From positions 1 through 5,876 of the forward strand of contig SKJM01000250.1 in NCBI GenBank assembly GCA_007122045.1: a DNA stretch of 5,876 bases, given 5' to 3'. The notes under the pieces were generated by a model, which had not been told where the DNA came from, searched no databases, and worked only from the letters and a program-made list of their open reading frames with translations. The position numbers and the translations under genes were made by a program. This DNA comes from Planctomycetales bacterium (GTDB taxonomy: Bacteria > Planctomycetota > Planctomycetia > Pirellulales > Thermoguttaceae). Of this stretch, positions 1 to 5,262 are shown piece by piece; position 1 is the stretch's first letter; every line of letters begins with the position of its first letter.

Positions 1-735
1 GACATCGAGAAGATCCTCCGCCGCTGCCCCAGCCGCCGGCAGACCCTGCTGCTCAGCGCCACCATCCCGCCTCCGGTCGAGCGGCTGGCGCACCGGTACA
101 TGCGGGATCCGGAAATGCTCGACTTTTCGCCGAAGGACATCGGGCTCGAGACCATCGAGCAGTATCACTTTTCCGTCGAACCCGAACGGAAGTTCGAGCT
201 GCTGGTGCGGTTGCTCGGGCGGGAGGAGCCCCGGCAGGCGATCATTTTCTGCCGGACCCGCCGCGGCACCGAGAAGGTCCACCGCCGCCTCAGCCGCAAG
301 TTCGACGCGGTCGAGGCGATCCACGGCGACCTTGCGCAGCCGGTCCGGGACCGCGTGATGCGGAGCTTCCGCGAGGGGAATACCCGCTTCCTGGTGGCCA
401 CCGATGTGGTGGGCCGCGGGATCGACGTGACCAGCATCTCGCACATCATCAACTACGATATTCCACAGTTCTGCGACGACTACGTGCATCGCGTGGGGCG
501 GACCGGGCGGATGGGCCGCGAGGGCGTGGCGTACACATTCGTCAGCCCCGAGGAAGGCAACGAGTTGACCCGGATCGAAATGCGCATCAACCGGCTGCTG
601 AAACGCGACGAGCTGCCCGGCTTCGACGCCCTGGCGATGCCCAAGGACCGGGAGCCTGGCGAGCCGCTGCCGGAAAAGCCGGCGCCGAAGCCGGTGTTCG
701 GCCGGCGGACGCGCCGCCATCGCCGCGCTTTGTAG
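1..735 (+). CDS. DEAD-box ATP-dependent RNA helicase, C-terminal part (5' truncated by window edge)
   Basis: The reading frame is open from base 1 and ends at TAG 733-735, giving 244 residues. The start, Q motif, Walker A and DEAD box lie outside the window. Visible in order: motif III (SAT, residues 19-21), then the second RecA-like domain with motif IV (IIFCRT, about 81-86), the IHGD segment (about 107-110), motif V (ATDVVGRGID, 133-142) and motif VI (HRVGRTGR, 163-170). These are the ATP- and RNA-contacting motifs of superfamily 2 DEAD-box proteins, which unwind short RNA duplexes in ribosome assembly, RNA decay or cold adaptation. The ATG at 100 is internal, because motif III lies upstream of it in the same frame. 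The protein ends in a short Pro/Lys/Arg-rich tail (about residues 217-244), probably a non-specific RNA-binding extension. It lacks the long RNA-binding domain of DeaD or DbpA, so I do not assign a subfamily. The next gene converges on it. Confidence 0.95.
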   Translation, partial: DIEKILRRCPSRRQTLLLSATIPPPVERLAHRYMRDPEMLDFSPKDIGLETIEQYHFSVEPERKFELLVRLLGREEPRQAIIFCRTRRGTEKVHRRLSRKFDAVEAIHGDLAQPVRDRVMRSFREGNTRFLVATDVVGRGIDVTSISHIINYDIPQFCDDYVHRVGRTGRMGREGVAYTFVSPEEGNELTRIEMRINRLLKRDELPGFDALAMPKDREPGEPLPEKPAPKPVFGRRTRRHRRAL

Positions 736-759
736 CGGGCCGCTGCTCACCGCGGCCGG
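736..759 (+). terminator. Possible weak stem-loop directly after the helicase stop
   Basis: Just past the helicase stop, GGCCGC at 738-743 can pair with GCGGCC at 752-757 around an 8-base loop. One further C-G pair (736/759) lies beyond a mismatch. There is no T-rich run after it, so it is not a canonical intrinsic terminator. GC-rich palindromes of this size also arise by chance in such DNA. The much stronger palindrome at 775-826 is the better candidate for a transcription barrier. Confidence 0.2.
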
Positions 760-774
760 TGAACGCTTCGACGC

Positions 775-826
775 AGGATGGACATTCCTGTCCGTCGTGG
801 GCGCGACGGACAGGAATGTCCATCCT
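775..826. repeat. Perfect 23-bp inverted repeat with 6-nt loop (intergenic hairpin element)
   Basis: The left arm 775-797 (AGGATGGACATTCCTGTCCG plus TCG) is the exact reverse complement of the right arm 804-826, and the arms are separated by TGGGCG. A 46-base perfect match is far beyond chance. It sits between the convergent ends of the helicase and the prepilin peptidase, with no T tract on either side. It could form a very stable RNA hairpin from either direction, so it may act as a bidirectional transcription barrier or mRNA 3'-end protector. Its form is that of a REP- or MITE-like dispersed palindrome. From memory, similar palindromes are common in planctomycete and related genomes, but I cannot check copy number here. 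A degraded third arm follows at 838-850. Confidence 0.85.
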
Positions 827-837
827 ACGGGTCGCAC

Positions 838-850
838 GAATGTCCACCCT
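838..850. repeat. Degenerate extra copy of the hairpin arm
   Basis: GAATGTCCACCCT at 838-850 matches GAATGTCCATCCT at 814-826 (part of the right arm of the preceding palindrome) at 12 of 13 positions in the same orientation. It lies 11 bases beyond the palindrome. The simplest reading is a remnant of a second, decayed unit of the same repeat. A chance match is possible but unlikely so close by. Confidence 0.5.
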
Positions 851-876
851 GCTCGTCCCTGGCCGGCGGCCGCCGG

Positions 877-2190
877 TCAGGCGCGCGAGAACGCCCGGCG
901 CAGCAGCATCCACAGCCCGAGCAGTACCGCCATCAGGACCATGCAAAAGGCGACGATGACGGGGATCAGCCAGCCGAGGGCGAACACACCCCACGCCGAG
1001 GCCCAGACGGGCGCCCAAGCGAGGATGAGCACCACCGTGGCGAGGCAGAGGAACGGGCCGTAGGGGATTTCCGAATCGCGGAGCACGATCACCTGCGCCA
1101 CGCCGACCACCAATCCCGCCAGCGGCGCGAGGAAGAACACCATCAGGCAGCCCTGCCAGCCGATGAAGGTGCCGATCATGGCCATGAGGGTCACGTCGCC
1201 GAAGCCCATGGCCTCGCGGCGCAGCACGGCGGTGGCGATGACCCGGACGATCCAGACGATTCCGCCGCCGCCGGCCATTCCCACCAGCGCCGTCAGCAGG
1301 CCGCGCCATCCGTCGCCGCCGGCCGCCCACACGCCGGCCATGGCGGCCGAGCCGATCAGCCCCATCACGGCGATGTGGTATGTAATGCGTTCCCGGGCAA
1401 GGCGGGCCACGAGCAACTGCAGTGCCCGCCACCAACCGCGGCGCGCCCGCCACGGCCGCGGCAAGAGGGCCGCGCACCATGCCCACCAGCAGGCCAGGGC
1501 CAGAATGAGCGGGAGCAGGTTGGGCCGCCCGTCCAGCCACGCCGGCCACGGGTTGGGGGCCGTCAAATCGAGGAACGGCCAGCGCACGCCGGGCGCGTCG
1601 AGTATCCGCCACAGGCCGTCGGGGATCGGTTGGCGGGGCGGAACCAGCAGGTCGGGCACCAGGTCGGGCAGGAGCGAGCGGGGCATCACCGCCGCCAGCC
1701 CCAGCCCCAGCCACGTGCCCGGCACCGTGATCGAATCGGGGATGGTCTTCTCGTCGACGTCGATCAGCGATGCGGCGAGCATCAGGGCGATCAGCAGGGC
1801 GTGGGCGAGGAACTGGGCGTGGAGCATCCCCCATGCCGGTCCCGCCGGTGGGGGGAGTTCCGGCGGAAGCAGGGCCGCCTGATGGACCTCCCACCAGTAC
1901 AGCATGGGCAGCCCCACGGCCGCGGCCGCCTCGACGCCTAGGGGCCGGATCCAGAATCCCCGGCCGTGGATCGCGGCCTCCCGCCGCAGGCCCCACCAGC
2001 CGGCCAGGGGGATTCGATCCAGCGGCCGCCGCGGCGGCGCCTCCGGCGGGGCGGGCCCCAGCGGGCTGATGAGGCGCGGGTGCCACGCCAACGTGTAGAC
2101 GGCCCAATTGACCAGGCTGCCCAGCCACGCCCCGGCCAACGCCAACGCCGCGAGCCGTACTTCCAAGGGCATGGCTAGGATGGCGTTCAC
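877..2190 (-). CDS. Type IV prepilin peptidase (A24 family, PilD/PulO-like), long and cysteine-free
   Basis: This predicted polytopic membrane aspartyl protease has 437 residues and would cleave prepilin leader peptides for type IV pilus, type II secretion or Tad-like systems. The two catalytic aspartates are visible: D144 in SLIDVDEKTIPD (141-152) and D332 in GFGDVTL (329-335). The family's IPYGPFL signature lies at 375-381. The N-terminal A24 region is recognisable from GSLVN (24-28) and RIPLAGWWGLR (59-69), but the usual two CxxC pairs of the methyltransferase/zinc region are absent. Catalytic Asp residues are normally about 60-65 apart; here the gap is about 188, so roughly 120 extra residues with additional hydrophobic stretches are inserted. 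I chose the GTG at 2190 because GGGGGAGG lies 7 bases upstream and GTG overlaps the aroK stop (GTGA), implying translational coupling. The in-frame ATG at 2172 has no such site, and longer upstream extensions would overlap aroK heavily. Confidence 0.85.
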   Translation of the reverse strand: MNAILAMPLEVRLAALALAGAWLGSLVNWAVYTLAWHPRLISPLGPAPPEAPPRRPLDRIPLAGWWGLRREAAIHGRGFWIRPLGVEAAAAVGLPMLYWWEVHQAALLPPELPPPAGPAWGMLHAQFLAHALLIALMLAASLIDVDEKTIPDSITVPGTWLGLGLAAVMPRSLLPDLVPDLLVPPRQPIPDGLWRILDAPGVRWPFLDLTAPNPWPAWLDGRPNLLPLILALACWWAWCAALLPRPWRARRGWWRALQLLVARLARERITYHIAVMGLIGSAAMAGVWAAGGDGWRGLLTALVGMAGGGGIVWIVRVIATAVLRREAMGFGDVTLMAMIGTFIGWQGCLMVFFLAPLAGLVVGVAQVIVLRDSEIPYGPFLCLATVVLILAWAPVWASAWGVFALGWLIPVIVAFCMVLMAVLLGLWMLLRRAFSRA

Positions 2191-2711
2191 CGGGCATCCT
2201 CCCCCAGCCGCTCGAGAATCGCGTCGGCAAGCTCCTCCGCCGACTTCCCCTCGGTGTCGAGTTCCAGGTGGGCCGTTTCCCGGTAAATCGGCTCGCGCCG
2301 CTGGAGCAGCTCGATGATCTCGCGGACCGGGTCGTGTTCGGTGAGGGCGGGGCGGCGATCGGGGGTGGTCGCGTCGGCCGTCATCCGCCGGTGGATGGTC
2401 TCCGGCGTCGCCTTCAGCCACACCACCTTGCCCGCCGCGCGCATTCGCCGACGGCTGTCCTCGCGCAGCGGGGCGCCCCCGCCGGCCGCCAGCACCAGGT
2501 CGGCGCGGCGGCAAAGATCGGCGATCACCCGGGCCTCGAGGTCGCGGAACGCGGGCTCGCCGTCCTCGGCGAAAATGCGCGCGATCGACTTGCCCGCACG
2601 CTGCTCAATCGCCACGTCGGCATCGATCCACTCGCACGCCAGCCGCCGGGCCAACAGCTTCGCCAGGGTGGTCTTTCCGGTGGCCCGGTAGCCGATCAGG
2701 ATCACTAGCAT
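2187..2711 (-). CDS. aroK: Shikimate kinase
   Basis: It phosphorylates shikimate to shikimate 3-phosphate with ATP, the fifth step of the chorismate pathway, in the cytoplasm. The 174-residue length is typical of AroK/AroL. Visible motifs: Walker A GYRATGKTT (7-15), the shikimate-binding DxD (D30, D32), FRDLE (55-59) with the conserved substrate-binding Arg at 56, the Walker-B-like GGG loop (AAGGGAP, 75-81), and the lid region with DRRPAL (118-123). The ATG at 2711 follows GGGGAA by about 5 bases, a plausible ribosome site. It lies 18 bases downstream of the aroDE stop and overlaps the prepilin peptidase start by one GTGA. The order aroDE-aroK therefore forms a pathway cluster covering three successive reactions. 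Both the AroK and AroL names are used for this enzyme; I use aroK generically. Confidence 0.95.
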   Translation of the reverse strand: MLVILIGYRATGKTTLAKLLARRLACEWIDADVAIEQRAGKSIARIFAEDGEPAFRDLEARVIADLCRRADLVLAAGGGAPLREDSRRRMRAAGKVVWLKATPETIHRRMTADATTPDRRPALTEHDPVREIIELLQRREPIYRETAHLELDTEGKSAEELADAILERLGEDAR

Positions 2712-2729
2712 GGCGTTTCCCCGGCGCCC

Positions 2730-4238
2730 TCACACTTTCACGGCCCCGATGGCCCGCTTGATGACCGTGCGCATCAACTCCGCCGGACCCTCATGCCCGG
2801 TGAACAGCTTGAACTGCAAGCACGCCTGACCCACGAACATTTCCAGCCCGTTGACCACCTTGCAGTGCTGCTGCCGGGCCTGTTTGAGCAGGAGCGTGTT
2901 TTCCGGGTTGTAGACGGCGTCGAACACGACCATGCACGGCCGCAGATGGTGCTTCTCGAACGGGGTTTCGTCGACGTTCGGGTGCATGCCGATCGGGGTG
3001 CAGTTGACGAGCAGGTCGGGCGTGACGGAGTGCCGCGCGGCCCAGTCGACGTGCCGGCACCCGAAGCGGTGCGCCAGTTCGGCCGCCTTGCGGTTGACGC
3101 CGTCGGCCACCACCACGCGGGCGCCGCGCCGCGTGAGGCCGTAGACCAATGCCATGCCCGCTCCGCCGGCGCCTAAGACCAGCGCCGTCTTGTCTTGGAG
3201 GCTGCTCGCGTCGGCCTCCTCGTCCTCCGCGGCGCCGCCGCGCCTCCCCATCGCCTCTTCCAGGCTGTCCATCGCGGCGCGGTAGTCGGTGTTGTATCCA
3301 AGGCGCTCCGCGCCCTGAAAGATCACGGTGTTGGCCGCGCCGATGCCCCGCACCGCGCCGTCGGCCTGCGTGAGCTTGGCCACCACCGCTTCCTTGTGCG
3401 GGATGGTCACGCTCAGCCCCCGGATGTCCCACCGCGGGGCATCGTCGATGAACTGGTCGAGGTCCTCGCGCAGCACGCGGAAGGGCACGTACACCTTGTT
3501 GAGCTTCGCCCGGGCGAAGGCCGCGTTGTGGATCAGCGGGCTGAGGGTGTGCCCGACCGGATCGGCAATGACGCCGTACACGTCGGTCTCGTGATGGATG
3601 TCGTCGTAACGGTACACCTCGGTCATCTGCTGGAAGCTGAGCTGCCCCGGCGCCAACGCCCGCTCGTGGTGGAACGTGGCATAGGTAAACGGCGAGCCGA
3701 ACTTGCCGCACAGGATGCGCGTGGGGATGCCGATGTCGCCCATGCAGATGCCCACGGTGGGAATGGCCGCGCGCTCGACCAGTTCGAGCATCCGCAGGTT
3801 GTCGTGCGGGTGGTTGGCCATCGTGCATAGCTTGACGATGTCGGGATCGAGTTCGGCCAGCCGCCGGTGGATGGCGCCGAGGTCGTCGGGCGTCTTGCGG
3901 AAATCGTGGAGGCTCACCACGCGCTTGGTCTTGCCGAAGCGGGGGATGCTGCCGGCGATGTCGTCTTCGAGGTCGATGAACTCGACCCCTTCGGCGATGG
4001 CGGTCCGCAGGAGCATCAGCCGCGCCTCCTCGCCCTTGTTCCACTTGCCGCCGTCTCGCTCGCGGCGGCAGGCCACCAGCACCGGCCCGGGCCGATCGGC
4101 CAACAGACGCTTGACGTTCACTTCGCCGGCGATGTAGTCGAGGCGGAATTCGACCAGGTCGGCGCCCTGATCGACCAGGTGCCGATGCTCCGCCATCATG
4201 TGCCGGTGCCGGCCGCGACCAATGCTGACGCAAATCAT
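2730..4238 (-). CDS. aroDE: Bifunctional 3-dehydroquinate dehydratase (type I) / shikimate dehydrogenase
   Basis: This 502-residue fusion makes shikimate from 3-dehydroquinate in two steps. Residues 1-215 are a type I dehydroquinase: EFRLD (30-34), catalytic His111 in SLHDF, Schiff-base Lys136 in DIVKLCTMA, the R174...FGSPFTYA segment (174-187) and APGQ (196-199). Residues 220-502 are AroE: YGVIADPVGH (221-230), SPLIHN (233-238), VTIPHK with catalytic Lys282, AANT (301-304), NTD with Asp318, the NADP loop GAGGAG (356-361), NCTPIGM (412-418), VYNPENT (442-448) and NGLEMFVGQA (463-472). Thr231 replaces the first Ser of the usual HSLSP motif. An acidic, low-complexity insert (about 331-349) lies between the AroE catalytic and NADP lobes. 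The ATG at 4238 is the first residue of the dehydroquinase beta strand; I see no Shine-Dalgarno before it. It heads the operon with aroK. Similar AroD-AroE fusions are known in plants, chlamydiae and planctomycetes. Confidence 0.95.
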   Translation of the reverse strand: MICVSIGRGRHRHMMAEHRHLVDQGADLVEFRLDYIAGEVNVKRLLADRPGPVLVACRRERDGGKWNKGEEARLMLLRTAIAEGVEFIDLEDDIAGSIPRFGKTKRVVSLHDFRKTPDDLGAIHRRLAELDPDIVKLCTMANHPHDNLRMLELVERAAIPTVGICMGDIGIPTRILCGKFGSPFTYATFHHERALAPGQLSFQQMTEVYRYDDIHHETDVYGVIADPVGHTLSPLIHNAAFARAKLNKVYVPFRVLREDLDQFIDDAPRWDIRGLSVTIPHKEAVVAKLTQADGAVRGIGAANTVIFQGAERLGYNTDYRAAMDSLEEAMGRRGGAAEDEEADASSLQDKTALVLGAGGAGMALVYGLTRRGARVVVADGVNRKAAELAHRFGCRHVDWAARHSVTPDLLVNCTPIGMHPNVDETPFEKHHLRPCMVVFDAVYNPENTLLLKQARQQHCKVVNGLEMFVGQACLQFKLFTGHEGPAELMRTVIKRAIGAVKV

Positions 4239-4267
4239 GGGAAGTGCCCGAAGGGTTGGCGATTCTC

Positions 4268-4382
4268 GCTCTTCCGTTTCTAGGTGCCACCTGGGTTGGA
4301 GTGCCGCCTTTAGGCGATTTCTTCTTGCCGGCTAAAGCCGGGACTCCAACAAGCCACGGTTCGCACTCAGAAACGGAAGAGC
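4268..4382. mobile_element. MITE-like element: 14-bp terminal inverted repeats enclosing a hairpin
   Basis: GCTCTTCCGTTTCT (4268-4281) and AGAAACGGAAGAGC (4369-4382) are perfect 14-bp inverted repeats bounding 115 bp that contain no gene. Inside lies a second inverted repeat at 4295-4350. The sequence GCGATT occurs on both flanks (4259-4264 and 4384-4389), which could be a 6-bp target duplication. However, it is 3 and 1 bases away from the repeat ends rather than abutting them, and a third GCGATT lies inside at 4314-4319. There is no transposase, so any mobility would need help in trans. Alternatively the nested stems are simply a structured 5' leader of aroDE mRNA. I am confident of the repeats and less so of the mobile origin. 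Confidence 0.5.
4295..4350. repeat. Imperfect 22-bp inverted repeat (inner hairpin)
   Basis: The arm 4295-4316 (starting GTTGGAGT) pairs with 4329-4350 (ending ACTCCAAC) over 22 positions with three mismatches, leaving a 12-base loop. The core CTTTAG/CTAAAG and the outer 8 bp pair perfectly. The right arm, with GGCTAAAGCCGGGACTCC, resembles a palindromic dispersed repeat I associate with planctomycete-type genomes, though I cannot test that here. Transcribed leftward, it would form a strong hairpin in the aroDE 5' leader. No T run follows it in either direction. Confidence 0.75.
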
Positions 4383-4393
4383 CGCGATTATGA

Positions 4394-4407
4394 GGGGGAC
4401 AGCCCCC
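4394..4407. repeat. Short GC hairpin GGGGG-ACAG-CCCCC
   Basis: GGGGG at 4394-4398 pairs perfectly with CCCCC at 4403-4407 around the tetraloop ACAG. It lies just outside the 115-bp element, between it and the promoter region. It is small enough to be chance in GC-rich DNA, but it adds to an unusually palindrome-dense stretch. I see no T run making it a terminator. Confidence 0.35.
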
Positions 4408-4427
4408 GTCGACGGTTCATCGACTCT

Positions 4428-4456
4428 ATTATGCGCCATCGGCCGCGGGTGTCCAA
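4428..4456 (-). promoter_or_regulatory. Weak candidate leftward sigma-70 promoter for the aroDE-aroK-prepilin peptidase block
   Basis: Read on the minus strand, TTGGAC (4456-4451) and CATAAT (4433-4428) are separated by 17 bases. The -10 is a 5/6 match to TATAAT, but the -35 matches TTGACA at only three positions. Transcription would start near 4421 and leave a leader of about 180 bases that includes the nested hairpins before the aroDE ATG at 4238. Spacing is ideal and it is the best leftward candidate in the gap, but the -35 is poor and I could easily be wrong. Confidence 0.25.
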
Positions 4457-4473
4457 TAGGGGGTGGGAGAGAC

Positions 4474-4501
4474 TTGACTAATGGGCACGGCGAGATATAA
4501 T
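4474..4501 (+). promoter_or_regulatory. Near-consensus sigma-70 promoter of the Uma2 gene
   Basis: TTGACT (4474-4479, 5/6 match to the -35) and TATAAT (4496-4501, perfect -10) are separated by 16 bases. The surrounding DNA is strongly GC-rich, so an exact TATAAT stands out. Transcription should begin around 4508 and give a leader of about 38 bases before the ATG at 4546. The placement directly upstream of a well-formed ribosome site supports it. Confidence 0.7.
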
Positions 4502-4533
4502 GGAAAGCGGAAGCGATAGCCCATCCCGCGCGT

Positions 4534-4537
4534 GGAG
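4534..4537 (+). promoter_or_regulatory. Ribosome binding site of the Uma2 gene
   Basis: GGAG at 4534-4537 lies 8 bases before the ATG at 4546, a normal spacing. It decides the start in favour of 4546 over the next in-frame ATG (4741), which falls inside the conserved domain. The upstream promoter is consistent with the same start. Confidence 0.6.
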
Positions 4538-4545
4538 ACCTGCCC

Positions 4546-5244
4546 ATGGCCAGCGTCGTCACCCAACCCGAAACCACTTGGACCGCCGCCGACCTCTTCG
4601 AGCGGTTCGGCGCCATTCCGCTCAGCCGTATCCGGCTGGCCCCGCCGCCCGGCACGGCCACCGAGGAAGATGTCATTGCGGCCGGCGAGCACGAGGACCG
4701 GCTCTGCGAGCTGGTCGATGGAATCCTTGTGGAGAAGGCGATGGGCACGTACGAATCGTGGCTGGCGGGTTACATCCTTCATCGGGTTTGGAGTCATCTG
4801 GAGAAATCCGACCTCGGGATCGCGCTGGGCGCCGACGGCATGTTGCGGCTCGCCCCGGGCCTGGTGCGGATTCCCGACGTGTCGTTCATCTCCTGGGAGC
4901 GGCTGCCCGGCGGGCGGATGCCGACCGACTCGATTGCCCGTCTCGTGCCCGACCTGGCCGTCGAGGTGCTCAGCGAGGGGAACACGCCGCAGGAAATGCG
5001 CCGCAAGCTGATCGACTACTTCACGGCCGGCGTCCGCCGGGTGTGGCTTGTCGATCCTCGAGCGCGGGAGGTGCGCGTCTATACGTCGCCGGAGCATTGC
5101 GAGGTGGTGCGCGCGCCGGCCGTTCTCGACGGCGAGAGCCTGCTGCCCGGCTTCACCCTGCCCGTGGAACAACTGTTCCGCAGGCCCGGGCAGCGGAGGC
5201 CGGGCGGAGGGTCCCCGGCCGAGGGTCGCGAGGACCACGCGTGA
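4546..5244 (+). CDS. Uma2-family (DUF820) PD-(D/E)XK nuclease-like protein
   Basis: The 232-residue protein matches the Uma2 layout: ELVDGILVEK (55-64) where the fold begins, RIPDVSFI with the conserved Asp111 (108-115), VPDLAVEVLSEGNT with Glu140 (134-147), then K154, Y158 and AGVRRVWLVDP (161-171) with Asp170. Asp111 and Glu140 are the probable metal-binding residues of the PD-(D/E)XK fold. The family is large and expanded in cyanobacteria and planctomycetes, and its substrates and roles are essentially unknown, so nuclease activity is a structural inference. The C-terminal 20 or so residues are a Gly/Pro/Arg-rich tail outside the fold. It is a single gene with its own strong promoter, divergent from aroDE and convergent with mutL, whose stop is 18 bases away. 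No toxin, antitoxin or transposase partner is visible. Confidence 0.88.
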   Translation: MASVVTQPETTWTAADLFERFGAIPLSRIRLAPPPGTATEEDVIAAGEHEDRLCELVDGILVEKAMGTYESWLAGYILHRVWSHLEKSDLGIALGADGMLRLAPGLVRIPDVSFISWERLPGGRMPTDSIARLVPDLAVEVLSEGNTPQEMRRKLIDYFTAGVRRVWLVDPRAREVRVYTSPEHCEVVRAPAVLDGESLLPGFTLPVEQLFRRPGQRRPGGGSPAEGREDHA

Positions 5245-5262
5245 GTGAGCTTCCGGCCGCTG

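Noticed and set aside
778..1941. A 387-residue plus-strand open frame
   Set aside because: It starts inside the palindrome and is antisense to the prepilin peptidase. The product is His/Gln/Arg/Gly-rich with no recognisable domain.
587..2230. A 547-residue minus-strand open frame overlapping the prepilin peptidase
   Set aside because: It is a Gly/Arg/Pro/Ala-rich shadow in GC-rich DNA, out of frame with a gene that has catalytic motifs. It also crosses the intergenic palindrome and the helicase end.
2191..2514. Extending the prepilin peptidase upstream to an ATG at 2514 (545 residues)
   Set aside because: The extra 108 residues would overlap aroK in another frame and are low-complexity Arg/Gly/Pro. 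The GTG at 2190 has a good ribosome site and the family's N-terminal hydrophobic segment follows it directly.
2791..4290. A 499-residue minus-strand open frame overlapping aroDE
   Set aside because: It is Arg/Gly-rich without domains and is a frame shadow of the well-supported AroDE fusion.
4332..5238. Minus-strand open frames of 138 and 269 residues opposite the Uma2 gene
   Set aside because: They are antisense to a gene with recognisable family motifs, promoter and ribosome site, and have no domain of their own.
5245..5262. Terminator between the convergent Uma2 and mutL genes
   Set aside because: The 18-base gap has no usable stem and no T run.
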